A stretch of DNA of 64,000 nucleotides from Bacteroidota bacterium (GTDB taxonomy: Bacteria > Bacteroidota > Bacteroidia > Bacteroidales > JAADJA01). Below the pieces are notes generated by a model. That model saw only the letters and a list, made by a program, of their open reading frames with translations, did no database searches and had not been told where the DNA came from. This document shows positions 37,324 through 46,457 of this stretch, one piece after another (within the stretch, counting starts at the first letter, position 1; each line of letters begins with the position of its first letter). Position numbers and translations under genes: made by a program. The DNA lies in the NCBI GenBank assembly GCA_020444515.1, contig JAHLKX010000001.1, forward strand, positions 1 through 64,000, given 5' to 3'.

Positions 37324-38418
37324 CTAATCCAGGTCCTGAACTTCCATAGTCAGATCTTCTTCTATCGATTTTTTATTTTTGGGTAATTCCGAAAAGAAAA
37401 TCGCATAAACACCACTCTCCTTATTGCTTTCAAGAATAATTTTCACTACACCAACAATAGGAATAAAAAGTATCATGCCGGAAACACCCCATACCATACC
37501 CCCAATAATAATGGCTACAAAGACTGCAAAAGCATTGATCTTGAGTTTATCACCAACAATCCAGGGGCGAATGACATTGTCCTGAAGGAAATTCATGACA
37601 AACAAAGCGACAAAAATCAAAATCGGGATCAGCATCGTTTCTTTTGTAATAATGGCAAAAAGCATAATCACCAGCAAACCAATGGGATTGCCAATAAAAG
37701 GAATGAGGTTTAAAAGGGCAAGGAAAACGGCCCAAAAGAGTGCAAATTTCAAACCGAATACCAAAAATACTGCATAATTCATGACCGCGGAAATCAATGT
37801 GAGTAAAACCAGTCCGAAAATATAACTCCTAACCAGATCGAGTACTTTGTTGAAACGGTCTTTGGCCAGGTTAAGGCGCTCTTTTCTTTTAAAGCGCTCA
37901 ATATAAAAATGGATTACCAGGTCGCGATAGTAAAGCAAAAAAAACATGTAAAACATGATCAGGACAATATTCCAAAGATTAAGTCCAATTCCGGATAGAA
38001 CATTCATGATCATGTCGTTGTGGCCGTGCACCCAATCACTGATGAATCTCTTATCAATATGATCGGGAATGAAGATTCCATAATTCTTAAGGGTAAGGGA
38101 AATTTCATGCAAACGTTCGGAAATTGTCTGCATCAGACCGGGTAAATCCCTGAAAATGTGACTCAATTCTATATAAAAAAAATATCCGATACCGATTAGG
38201 AAAAGGAGAAGAGAAAATAGAAATAACGAATTAATGGCTGACCTTGAGAGTTTGGTTTTTTCTTCGAGATGATTGAGAAACCTGTAACTCGCCAGCCCGA
38301 TTAGTAAGGCCCAGGCCATGGGTACCAGAAATGACTTACCGACGACCATCACAATGACGATAAGGGTTGCAATGACAAGCCTTGCCGTTGTTTTTAATAA
38401 ATTGCTTTGGGTTTCCAT
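37324..38418 (-). CDS. AI-2E/PerM-family transporter
   Basis: 364 residues with about seven to eight membrane helices. It matches the AI-2E exporter (PerM, UPF0118) family: VVGKSFLVPMAWALLIGLA at the start, FLALLNLIPFIGNPIGLLVIM and FLQDNVIRPWIVGDKLKINAFAVFVAIIIGGMVWGVSGMILFIPIVG at the end. Family functions vary (autoinducer export, ion antiport), so the substrate is not assigned. It is the first gene of the AsmA-TamB-TamL run. Confidence 0.9.
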   Translation of the reverse strand: METQSNLLKTTARLVIATLIVIVMVVGKSFLVPMAWALLIGLASYRFLNHLEEKTKLSRSAINSLFLFSLLLFLIGIGYFFYIELSHIFRDLPGLMQTISERLHEISLTLKNYGIFIPDHIDKRFISDWVHGHNDMIMNVLSGIGLNLWNIVLIMFYMFFLLYYRDLVIHFYIERFKRKERLNLAKDRFNKVLDLVRSYIFGLVLLTLISAVMNYAVFLVFGLKFALFWAVFLALLNLIPFIGNPIGLLVIMLFAIITKETMLIPILIFVALFVMNFLQDNVIRPWIVGDKLKINAFAVFVAIIIGGMVWGVSGMILFIPIVGVVKIILESNKESGVYAIFFSELPKNKKSIEEDLTMEVQDLD

Positions 38419-38598
38419 TTATTAAACAGTATTGATTTAGGACTAAATTAAAAAAACTAATTTCAGATCTTTAAAAAATCTATCTGCAATCTTCGATTCG
38501 TCAAAGAGACTTTAGCAAAATATCGTCAAGAAATTCCATGATTTTCTTAAAGATTATTTACGGTTTTATTTGAAGGTTTAGTTGATATAATCCAAACC

Positions 38599-39492
38599 TT
38601 AATTCATAATTTCCACCACAAGATAGTTTGTTTCCTGCCAGAATTTTAGCTTGTTGGCAATGCCAAGGAAAACCTGTTCTTTATCTTTTTCAAATGTGAA
38701 CTCATAGCTTTCCATGGGGTGAGGAGTAATCAGTTCGGCCCTTTTTCCTGTCAGTTCAATAAGGTCGGTATCACGGATGTCAATGGGTGTTAAAAATTGA
38801 ACAGGGGCATGGGCGTTGAGCGATTTAACCCGTCCAATTCCAATGAATCCACCTTCCATATCTATGATTCCCATCTCTTTCAATTCTTTTTCCGTAGCCG
38901 CCACAAAAAATCCGGTATTGATGATTTCGAGCAGAACATCACTATAGGCAACCTGCTCATTATAAGCGTCTGCCAGTGCTGTAATGGTTATACCTTCGCC
39001 AATGACCATATTGTGCAGGTTGTTAATTTCCTGATCACGGATCACAATGACCTTAGCCAAATCATGTACTTCGTTCTCAAGTTCATGAATCTTCTGATGG
39101 CTATCTATGTCATCCCTTCGCAACATGTCCATATTGCGGCTCATATGGGCAATTTTGTGCTTGCTGTTTTCCGTCATTTCATGCATGTGTTCTAGGTGAA
39201 GTTTAATTTCTTCTTCCACCTGAGCATCATTTTTAAATTCTGCAGATTTACTTTTTATCAGTTCCTTTTTCTCGTCGATTACTGCCAGTTGTGTATTAAT
39301 TTGCTGGAGTGTTTCATGATAATGTTCAATCGAGTGTGCCATATTGAACGCACCTGCTGCCAGCATTTCATTTTCCTGCTTCAGAGATTCCAGTTCCGCT
39401 TTCAAAGCAAGATTCTCCTTTTGAACACCTACCGAGCAGGAAGCAACGAGGAGGGTAAGGATCAGTGAGTATGTTATAATTTTACTATGCAT
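38599..39492 (-). CDS. Coiled-coil lipoprotein
   Basis: 297 residues starting MHSKIITYSLILTLLVASC, a lipoprotein signal; the longer frame to 39708 is not supported. Residues of about 20-190 are a long charged coiled coil (ALKAELESLKQENEML ...). The C-terminal third (EGGFIGIGRVKSLNAHAPVQFLTPIDIRDTDLIELTGKRAEL) is a compact domain common in Bacteroidota coiled-coil lipoproteins, of unknown function. A cell-envelope spacer or scaffold is a reasonable guess. Confidence 0.82.
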   Translation of the reverse strand: MHSKIITYSLILTLLVASCSVGVQKENLALKAELESLKQENEMLAAGAFNMAHSIEHYHETLQQINTQLAVIDEKKELIKSKSAEFKNDAQVEEEIKLHLEHMHEMTENSKHKIAHMSRNMDMLRRDDIDSHQKIHELENEVHDLAKVIVIRDQEINNLHNMVIGEGITITALADAYNEQVAYSDVLLEIINTGFFVAATEKELKEMGIIDMEGGFIGIGRVKSLNAHAPVQFLTPIDIRDTDLIELTGKRAELITPHPMESYEFTFEKDKEQVFLGIANKLKFWQETNYLVVEIMN

Positions 39493-39520
39493 GATTTTTT
39501 TTATATATAAGGGTTTAATA

Positions 39521-39976
39521 TTAAAAGTAAAAACGCACACCCAGACCACCACCGATCCCGAAATCAATTTCAGGAAGAATTTCCAGGCCTGGTCTGATTT
39601 CTGCAAAAATATCCAGGGGGGCACCATCAAACATGTAAGCCAATCCGAAATTACCTTGCGGTCCGAGCCTGAAATCATCAGAAAAAACGGCAAAACCTCC
39701 GATTCCATAATAAATGGGGAACTTACCTTTATTTGCCTGAATCAGGTTGAAATTGTGCCATAAATAATCAATGTGGAGATAAAGTGCTTCACCTTTGAGT
39801 GACCAGGCCATCGCTCCGTCAAAAGCATTGTTTTCGCCGGTCCAGTATTTCCCACTGATACCGGTTGGCTCGCCCAGAACCACACCCAGTCCGAACTTGC
39901 GATCCTGTCCATTTGAATAGATGGTCAAAAGAAGGAAAACTAAAATAGTAGTTAATTTCAATTGCATTTTGTTCAT
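39521..39976 (-). CDS. Small outer-membrane barrel protein, DUF3996-like
   Basis: 151 residues with signal peptide LKLTTILVFLLLTIYSNGQ. The mature part has short glycine-rich amphipathic strands (FGLGVVLGEPTGISGKYWTGENNAFDGAMAW, LYLHIDYLWHNFN) and ends RFYF, an outer-membrane insertion-type C-terminus. It resembles small DUF3996-type barrels; that link is from memory of the motif only. It is transcribed toward the coiled-coil lipoprotein gene, 28 bp away. Confidence 0.72.
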   Translation of the reverse strand: MNKMQLKLTTILVFLLLTIYSNGQDRKFGLGVVLGEPTGISGKYWTGENNAFDGAMAWSLKGEALYLHIDYLWHNFNLIQANKGKFPIYYGIGGFAVFSDDFRLGPQGNFGLAYMFDGAPLDIFAEIRPGLEILPEIDFGIGGGLGVRFYF

Positions 39977-40083
39977 TGTTTGAAATACTTTTTGATTTTA
40001 AAATTTCAAGTTTAAAATAGATTGGCAACAATAGTCAATAGCATTGTTGCCAATCATGAGAAAAATTACACCTAAATGTTCAT

Positions 40084-40674
40084 TTAAAATCTAAAGCGCA
40101 TACCGATGTTAAACCACCATGCATGATTTTTTGCTTCATTGGGGTCTTCCTTAAAGACCTGGTTCAAGCCCCACTCATGACCAACATCAAGAAATAGTAA
40201 CCAAACATCTACACCTGCACCGGCATTGATACCCCAAAGAAGGCTGTTGAAATCTTCTTTATCCAACTCCGTATCATTGGATTCAATTTTAGTGATCCAC
40301 GACATGGATGGACCCCCAAAAACACGCACGCCAAGGATGTTCTCTTCATCTCCGCCGATGATCTGATAACCAACAAATGCAGGGATCCTGATCGCGCTGA
40401 TGTTATTCTCAAAATCAAAATCTTTATCGTCTGCATGTACCAGGTCTTTGCTCATTTTAGTCCAGAAAATTCCGGGTTCAACATAGAATTTTTTTCCAAT
40501 TGCCACGCTGCCTCCAAACTGGAATCCTACGCGTGCAGATTGATTGAAGTTTTCGGGTTCATCCGATAAACGTGAAAAGTTCAAGCCAAAGGTTGGTTTG
40601 ATTTCAATTTGAGCTTGCAACATAATTATTGCACCCAAAACCAAAGCTAAAGTAAAAAGTGTTTTTTTCATCAT
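40084..40674 (-). CDS. PorT-family outer-membrane beta-barrel protein
   Basis: 196 residues with signal MMKKTLFTLALVLGAIIMLQAQ and an eight-strand barrel pattern (IKPTFGLNFSRLSDE, VGFQFGGSVAIGKKFYVEPGIFWTKMSKDL, RIPAFVGYQIIGG, GAGVDVWLLFLDVGHEWGLNQVF), ending MRFRF. It matches the outer-membrane beta-barrel (PorT-like, PF13568) family. Specific role unknown. A TATTTTTG box on the minus strand at 40824-40831 is a possible promoter. Confidence 0.82.
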   Translation of the reverse strand: MMKKTLFTLALVLGAIIMLQAQIEIKPTFGLNFSRLSDEPENFNQSARVGFQFGGSVAIGKKFYVEPGIFWTKMSKDLVHADDKDFDFENNISAIRIPAFVGYQIIGGDEENILGVRVFGGPSMSWITKIESNDTELDKEDFNSLLWGINAGAGVDVWLLFLDVGHEWGLNQVFKEDPNEAKNHAWWFNIGMRFRF

Positions 40675-41070
40675 TGTAATGTTTATTTATTGGTTAGTTT
40701 TCTCTACAACTGTTTAAGTTTGAAATATAAGTTTAACATATAGAAATCAATGTTTTGCTCTCTAATAAAACATCAATTCTATATTCGGTTGGATCATAAA
40801 CAGTTTGGTTGAATTATGGTTTGCAAAAATAATTGGTTTATAGCCAAATTAATGGTAACAAAAAGTGACACGTACAAATTTGCAGGCTCAATATGGTTAT
40901 TCGAAATATCTTGATTTATAATGTGTTCATTATATGTAATGAATTGAAGAGCAAGGGTTAATGATGGATTTAATACAGTTTTTTATTGGATGTCGCCATA
41001 TAAAACATGAAGATGAAAAGTTAATCCTGTTATCTTTGTAAAACCATACTTTGCTGTAAACATTTCCATC
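40675..41070. other. Divergent intergenic region
   Basis: No gene is seen. It holds divergent promoter candidates: TATTTTTG on the minus strand (40824-40831) for the barrel gene, and TATCTTTG on the plus strand (41031-41038), 32 bp before the MscS-type gene. Confidence 0.45.
41031..41038 (+). promoter_or_regulatory. -7 box TATCTTTG of the MscS-type gene
   Basis: An exact TAnnTTTG match 32 bp upstream of the ATG at 41071. Confidence 0.5.
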
Positions 41071-43521
41071 ATGAATAAATATCGTAAACAATTGTTGCAA
41101 ATTGGTTTGCTTTTCATTTATGCATTTTCTCATTTGTTGGTTTCGGGACAAAATGTAAACGATTCGACTGCTAAAGCAGCCGACGAACAAATACCCGACC
41201 TCAGCAATATCAATTATGAGATCGGCAAATTAGAACTATCCTTTAAAAAATATGAGGCAGGCCTCAGTAAAACAGGTGAAATTGCACTCATAGATACCGT
41301 TTTTACGAAATATGAAAAATTCTTAAAGGATGAAGCAAAAGACTTCAGGGGATTCAATCCGAACAATCTTTCAAAGTTTTTCCTGGAAAGCTCCTATCGT
41401 TTATGGGAAGGGTATTTGAAAAAACTGACAGGCTGGGATAGCCAGGTAAATTCAAAGTTTACAACTGCTCAGACTCAATTGGACGAACTGAATGAAACCA
41501 TAATCAAATGGAAAGAAGTTACCCGTGCTGAATTTTTTCAGAATGAACCCAAAGAACTTCAAAAAAGAATTCAAACTGTTATCAATGATGCAGTAAACTA
41601 TCGGGAGCGTTATTCAGACTATGCCAGCGAACTGATCAAACTGGAAGACCGAATTTCTGAAGCCACCAATTTTTGTAATGATATCATAGCTGATATATTG
41701 CAATTGCAGAAAAACAGGCAGGATAGTTTAATGATTTCAACTGAACCGGCTATTTGGCAGATAAAACTTGGTAAGGAAGATTTCTCCTCCCCGGTAAAGC
41801 GCTTGAACAAATTTGTGTTTGAGAATAAAAAAACGCTGCAAAACTATTTAGAAACGAAAGATTTTACCTCAACCATCATAATCGAATTATTACTGATCAT
41901 TTTATTTTTTGCAGTTAGAAGAGCTTATCTGAGAAAAGGTTTTGATGATTCCATACCGGGCTATAAAGGTGCCCACAGAATTTTTGTAGAAGACCCCTAT
42001 TTTACCATCATTGTTTTGATGTTTGTGGGATTTCATCTGAATTCTCCATATTATCCACTCCTGGTGAACTACTTACTCAGCCTGGTTTCACTTTTTGCTA
42101 TCCGTTTTATCCTCCGCGAATTTACCGATCAACGTGCTATTCGTTATATAGATGCTTTATTGATCTTGTTTGTTCTCAATATCCTGGAAATTGTATTCTG
42201 GTACTTTGGTGATATTGCGCGATTGTATCTTCTAATTGAAGCGGTAGCCGGCTTTTATATCATGTCACGTTTTGTGCACAAGGTTAAGCTTAAGCGATTT
42301 TTTAAGGAGGATACTTTACGCAAAGGTATAGCAGTATTGGCGATTTATTCGAGTATTTTGTATGTGATCGCCATCGTAACCAACTTATTTGGATTACTGG
42401 ATCTTTCTGTTTTAATTTTAAAAATGGCCATCCGTGTTCCTGAGTTCTCCGTTGTATTATTCGGAATTTATAAAATACTTACCATCTTTTTAAGTGCATT
42501 GATCACCCTGGGAAGAACTTCCAGACATGAACACTTAATGATATATTGGGATGTTATTGAAAAGCGGCTCATACAGGTATTGGGAGTTATAGGTGTTTTT
42601 TATTGGTTCCTTTCTTTTACTATTTCATTAGAGGTATCCAGAGAAGTAATTGATGCAATCGGTAATTTTCTTATCGAGGAGCGGAGCATTGGAACCATGC
42701 AGATCACATTTGGAAGCTTGATATCCCTTATCCTTATTCTGATAGTAACCTATTTATTGGCAGGGTTCCTCAAAGTGCTCATTGAACATGTAATCCTGCG
42801 TAACGCAAGGTTGCCGCGGGGCGTGCCCATGGCCATTTCTGTTACAATCCGATATTTTCTTATTACCCTCGGAGTACTATTTGCATTATCGGCTGCGGGA
42901 ATTGATCTGGGTAAATTCAGTATTCTGGCAGGTGCTTTGGGAGTTGGTATTGGTTTTGGTTTACAAAACATTGTAAACAATTTTATATCCGGCTTGATAC
43001 TGATCTATGAACGTCCATTGAATGTGGGTGATACCATTGAAGTTGAAAATCTTTTAGGGCGAGTAAACCGCATTGGTATCCGATCGAGTAACGTGAAAAC
43101 CTATGACGGCGCCGAGGTGGTTGTTCCCAATGGTAATCTGATCAGTAATCAATTGATCAACTGGACATTGTCAGATAATCAACGGAGGATTGAGATCAAA
43201 GTGGGGGTGGCTTATGGCTCCGATCCCAATGTGGTGATCGAATTACTCGAAAAGGTAGCGCGTGAAAATGAAGATGTTTTGAAAGAACCGGCACCCTGGG
43301 CATTGTTTGAGGAATTTGGCGACAGCTCGCTTAATTTCAGGCTTTTGTTTTGGGTGCCTTATGATATTGGTATTGGTACAAAAAGCAAGGTAGCTGTTGG
43401 GATTTATAACATTTTTAAAGAGAATGGCGTTGAGATACCATTCCCGCAAGTTGACTTACATGTTAAGGATACCCCTGATAATAAGGGTAATTCCAACCCA
43501 CATGATGAGAAGAAAGATTAG
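41071..43521 (+). CDS. Large MscS-family mechanosensitive channel
   Basis: 816 residues. A signal peptide (LLFIYAFSHLLVSGQ) is followed by a periplasmic, charged coiled-coil domain (about 25-265), then roughly ten membrane helices and a C-terminal MscS domain. The pore helix and beta-domain are clear at about 615-700: SILAGALGVGIGFGLQNIVNNF, ISGLILIYERPLNVGDTIEV and VVVPNGNLISNQLINWTLSD. It resembles the large MscK/YbdG-type channels that relieve hypo-osmotic stress. Confidence 0.92.
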   Translation: MNKYRKQLLQIGLLFIYAFSHLLVSGQNVNDSTAKAADEQIPDLSNINYEIGKLELSFKKYEAGLSKTGEIALIDTVFTKYEKFLKDEAKDFRGFNPNNLSKFFLESSYRLWEGYLKKLTGWDSQVNSKFTTAQTQLDELNETIIKWKEVTRAEFFQNEPKELQKRIQTVINDAVNYRERYSDYASELIKLEDRISEATNFCNDIIADILQLQKNRQDSLMISTEPAIWQIKLGKEDFSSPVKRLNKFVFENKKTLQNYLETKDFTSTIIIELLLIILFFAVRRAYLRKGFDDSIPGYKGAHRIFVEDPYFTIIVLMFVGFHLNSPYYPLLVNYLLSLVSLFAIRFILREFTDQRAIRYIDALLILFVLNILEIVFWYFGDIARLYLLIEAVAGFYIMSRFVHKVKLKRFFKEDTLRKGIAVLAIYSSILYVIAIVTNLFGLLDLSVLILKMAIRVPEFSVVLFGIYKILTIFLSALITLGRTSRHEHLMIYWDVIEKRLIQVLGVIGVFYWFLSFTISLEVSREVIDAIGNFLIEERSIGTMQITFGSLISLILILIVTYLLAGFLKVLIEHVILRNARLPRGVPMAISVTIRYFLITLGVLFALSAAGIDLGKFSILAGALGVGIGFGLQNIVNNFISGLILIYERPLNVGDTIEVENLLGRVNRIGIRSSNVKTYDGAEVVVPNGNLISNQLINWTLSDNQRRIEIKVGVAYGSDPNVVIELLEKVARENEDVLKEPAPWALFEEFGDSSLNFRLLFWVPYDIGIGTKSKVAVGIYNIFKENGVEIPFPQVDLHVKDTPDNKGNSNPHDEKKD

Positions 43522-43530
43522 TGACTGCAC

Positions 43531-45228
43531 CTAAATTCGTGTCAAAAAAGCTACAAGATTGTCTTCGCGGGTAATGCCCAGCTTTTTACGAAGCCGGTAT
43601 CGTGCTGCTTTCAAACTATCGATTGATTGATAAGTTATACCGGCTATTTCTTTGGATGTCATGTTTAGCCTTAAAAAAGCACTCAAACGCAGCTCATTTG
43701 CAGTTAGATCAGGAAATTGCTCACTCAGTTTTTTATAAAAATTAACATGTACTTCCTGAAAACGAACTTCAAAATCTTCCCAGCTATCTTTTGAAATACT
43801 GCGCTCCATTTCTTTAATGATCTGTTTGATCGCCTTGTCTTTTTGATTCAAATCTTCAAGATCTTTGCTTTTAAATTTATTGACAATATCAGAAATGAAC
43901 TCATTTTTTTTAATCAGGTACATCACATTGGTGGTGAGTTCCTTGTTTTTAAATTCAAGTTGTTGTTCTAATTTTTCCTTTTCAAGCTGTATAGCTTTTT
44001 GCTCCAGGACTTTGCGCCTGATCCTGTTATGCTGGAGGATATACAATAATACCAGTGCTACAATGATGAGTCCGGTGCCCACTGATATCAATACAACCGT
44101 TAATTCCTTTTGTTTGAGTTTGGCTTTTAATAATTCCCTTTGGTATTGTTGTTGCGTACGTTCCTGTTCAAATGCATACCGCATTTCTAAAAGATCTATC
44201 TCTTTAAGTTTTTTATTTTGATTTATCGAATCATTCACATTGATAAGCTCTTCAGCCGATTCAAATGCTTTTTCAATATTTTTTGCTTCAACATAGACAT
44301 CTTTTAAAAGCTGCAGGGCATATCTTTCTTGCAATCTGTTGTTATTTTCACGGGCTATTTTCAAACCTTTTTGCGCGAAAAAGATAGCTTGCTTATTATC
44401 ATCAATGCTTTGGTAATATTCAGCGTAATCATTGTAAATATAGGTTAGTAAACGCTTGTAATCATTCGACAGTGCAATTTCTTCACTCAAATTAAGATAT
44501 TTCAATCCTTCTGCACTGTTTCCTGAAATGATATAACTATATCCCAGGTTCAGGTAGTTAATAGCAAGTCCTAATTCATTTTTTTTCTGTTTATTTATTG
44601 CTGAAGCATTCTTGAAAAAATATTGCGCTGTGTCATAGTATTCCCTGTTATCATACAGGATACCCAGATTATTGTATACTTTGGCTTTAAGACTGTCATT
44701 GCCTGTTAAGGTAAATATCTCGATAGCACGGTTATAATATATTTCCGCGTTATTGCTCTCATTTACATTGTCTTTTAAATTACCAATGGTGTTGTAAATT
44801 TTACCTATGAGGATACTGTCATTCATAATTTGGCAATGTTCAAGAGCCTCCAGTGTAAGTGTTTCTGCAATTTTAAAATCAGAATCTTTAAAGAGCAATG
44901 CCAATTGATACTTTGACTTGGCAAGTCCTTCCATATAACCCAATGATTCAGACATAACCATTGCTTTATGGGCAAACTTTTCTGCCATTTTAATGTCTGA
45001 CCATGACATGTTTTTTGCTTGTTTGATCAAATAATTGATCGAGGTCGTATCTGGACTAACCTGATTCAGGATTCTCATCAGGCTGTCAGTATTTTTTTGC
45101 GTCGTTTGAGAACGCAATTGAAAACTCCCCAATAATACAAGGAATGAAAATAGTATGATTCGCAGCTTTATCAAGAAATTTGCTTTTATATGCAAATATA
45201 AGAAAGGTAACAAAAAGTGAATATTCAT
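43531..45228 (-). CDS. TPR protein with LuxR-type HTH (membrane-bound regulator)
   Basis: 565 residues. After an N-terminal signal (FLIKLRIILFSFLVLLGSFQLRSQ) come about five to seven TPR repeats (ESNNAEIYYNRAIEIFTLTG, REYYDTAQYFFKNASAINK), one membrane helix near residues 375-397 (VVLISVGTGLIIVALVLLYIL), a coiled coil and a C-terminal LuxR-type HTH (LTANELRLSAFLRLNMTSKE ... SIDSLKAARYRLRKKLGI). The layout puts TPRs in the periplasm and the HTH in the cytoplasm. The first in-frame ATG adds an odd hydrophobic extension; a TTG at 45174 gives a cleaner signal peptide just below a TATATTTG box. Confidence 0.85.
   Translation of the reverse strand: MNIHFLLPFLYLHIKANFLIKLRIILFSFLVLLGSFQLRSQTTQKNTDSLMRILNQVSPDTTSINYLIKQAKNMSWSDIKMAEKFAHKAMVMSESLGYMEGLAKSKYQLALLFKDSDFKIAETLTLEALEHCQIMNDSILIGKIYNTIGNLKDNVNESNNAEIYYNRAIEIFTLTGNDSLKAKVYNNLGILYDNREYYDTAQYFFKNASAINKQKKNELGLAINYLNLGYSYIISGNSAEGLKYLNLSEEIALSNDYKRLLTYIYNDYAEYYQSIDDNKQAIFFAQKGLKIARENNNRLQERYALQLLKDVYVEAKNIEKAFESAEELINVNDSINQNKKLKEIDLLEMRYAFEQERTQQQYQRELLKAKLKQKELTVVLISVGTGLIIVALVLLYILQHNRIRRKVLEQKAIQLEKEKLEQQLEFKNKELTTNVMYLIKKNEFISDIVNKFKSKDLEDLNQKDKAIKQIIKEMERSISKDSWEDFEVRFQEVHVNFYKKLSEQFPDLTANELRLSAFLRLNMTSKEIAGITYQSIDSLKAARYRLRKKLGITREDNLVAFLTRI
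45193..45200 (-). promoter_or_regulatory. Possible -7 box TATATTTG inside the 5' end of the TPR-LuxR frame
   Basis: CAAATATA on the plus strand reads TATATTTG on the minus strand. It lies between the first ATG (45228) and an alternative TTG start (45174), and so bears on the start choice. Confidence 0.3.
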
Positions 45229-45322
45229 TACACTAATAGTTGCATCTGTGCATTTTAGTTGTTGAGATTAACTTTTAAACTGGCTTTATTCCGCTAAACA
45301 ATTTTGAATCCACAATGTTTCT

Positions 45323-45330
45323 TATTTTTG
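45323..45330 (+). promoter_or_regulatory. -7 box TATTTTTG of the TAXI gene
   Basis: TATTTTTG lies 34 bp before the ATG, with TTTG at 45303-45306 as a -33 candidate. Confidence 0.5.
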
Positions 45331-45364
45331 CAGTTGAATTCATGACCATTCTAAATCCAACAAA

Positions 45365-46264
45365 ATGAAAAACAAAGTTACATTTTTAACACTGGCTTTA
45401 ATGCTGGCATTTTCAAGTTTGTCAATGGCACAATTGACAATTTTATCCGGACCTGAACAAGGATCCTACTACAAATTTACAAACGATATTGTTAAAGTTG
45501 TTGCCCCTGCTTTTGCAACACCTTTAGTTAATAGTCCTACAAGTGGTGCTGCTTACAATTTCGAAAAACTTACCGATCCCGATTCACCCGACAAGATCGC
45601 TATGATCCAGTCAGATTATTTATATTACATGCAGGCTAAAGATAGCCGTGAGAATACTGAGAAAACCAAACAATTAAAAGTATTATTACCGCTTGCCAAT
45701 GAGGAGATCCATTTGGTGACCAAGGCTAATAAAGGTATTCTGGGTTTGAAAGACCTGGATGATAAGACAGTGGCCATTGGAACCCAGGATCAGGGAACTT
45801 ATGCCACAGCAAACCTCATTAAAGACCGTTCCGGTATCTACTGGACTTCTCGTAATATTCACTTTGATGATGCGTTGAAAGAATTATATGCTGATAAAAT
45901 TGATGCATTCTTTTTCGTAGGATCAGCACCGGTTGAAAAACTCGATTTGAATCCCCAATCCATGGTGGAAGATCTGGATCTTGTACCACTCGAGAATTTT
46001 AATGATTGGGCCAAGTATTATGATAATGACACCATTTATGCTGGTGATTACAAGTGGCTGGATTATGGTGTGCCTACCTTTGGTGTGCGTGCGCTGCTGG
46101 TGGTCAATGAATCCAAATTGACTGCCGATGACAAAAACAAAGTATTGCAGTTGAAGATGGCCATTCAAAACAAATTCGATGAGCTTAAAAAGGTAGGTCA
46201 TCCAAAATGGAAAGAAGTTGATTTCTTCGATTGGGATGAAACCGATTGGCCGGTTTATAAATAA
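45365..46264 (+). CDS. TAXI-family TRAP-type solute-binding protein
   Basis: 299 residues with signal peptide MKNKVTFLTLALMLAFSSLSMAQ. The mature protein matches the TAXI family: LTILSGPEQGSYYKFTNDI at the start, IQSDYLYYMQ, LLPLANEEIHLVT, DLDDKTVAIGTQDQGTYATA and ALKELYADKIDAFFFVGSAP. TAXI proteins feed TRAP transporters, but no DctM/DctQ-type permease is in the window, so this is an orphan binding protein or works with a distant permease. Its terminator follows at once. Confidence 0.88.
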   Translation: MKNKVTFLTLALMLAFSSLSMAQLTILSGPEQGSYYKFTNDIVKVVAPAFATPLVNSPTSGAAYNFEKLTDPDSPDKIAMIQSDYLYYMQAKDSRENTEKTKQLKVLLPLANEEIHLVTKANKGILGLKDLDDKTVAIGTQDQGTYATANLIKDRSGIYWTSRNIHFDDALKELYADKIDAFFFVGSAPVEKLDLNPQSMVEDLDLVPLENFNDWAKYYDNDTIYAGDYKWLDYGVPTFGVRALLVVNESKLTADDKNKVLQLKMAIQNKFDELKKVGHPKWKEVDFFDWDETDWPVYK

Positions 46265-46290
46265 GAAATATTCACATATAGAAAATAATC

Positions 46291-46323
46291 AGCTTGCATC
46301 GAAAGGTGCAAGCTGTTTTTTTT
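46291..46323 (+). terminator. Rho-independent terminator of the TAXI gene
   Basis: AGCTTGCA (46291-46298) pairs with TGCAAGCT (46307-46314), followed by G and a run of eight to nine T. Confidence 0.85.
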
Positions 46324-46326
46324 GAT

Positions 46327-46372
46327 GGTGGCTTCGACTCTGCCTTTCTGCCGACAGGAAGGCTCAGCCACC
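46327..46372. repeat. REP-like palindromic intergenic element
   Basis: Outer arms GGTGGCT (46327-46333) and AGCCACC (46366-46372) enclose an inner hairpin GCCTTTCTG/CAGGAAGGC (46342-46363). The GGTGGCTTCGACT...GCTCAGCCACC core resembles scattered palindromic intergenic repeats I know from Bacteroidota genomes. A second fragment, CGCTCACTGAGCCAC, follows near 46392-46406. Confidence 0.5.
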
Positions 46373-46427
46373 TTCTTTACTAAATGATTTACGCTCACTG
46401 AGCCACTTTAATTCTTAAAATTGAAAA

Positions 46428-46449
46428 AGGTCAGCTATTCAACTGACCT
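46428..46449 (-). terminator. Diverged copy of the tRNA terminator hairpin
   Basis: AGGTCAG (46428-46434) and CTGACCT (46443-46449) form the same stem as the hairpin after the intact tRNA at 46588-46613. It lies downstream of the scrambled tRNA copy, showing that tRNA and terminator were duplicated together. Confidence 0.55.
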
Positions 46450-46457
46450 CAAATTTG

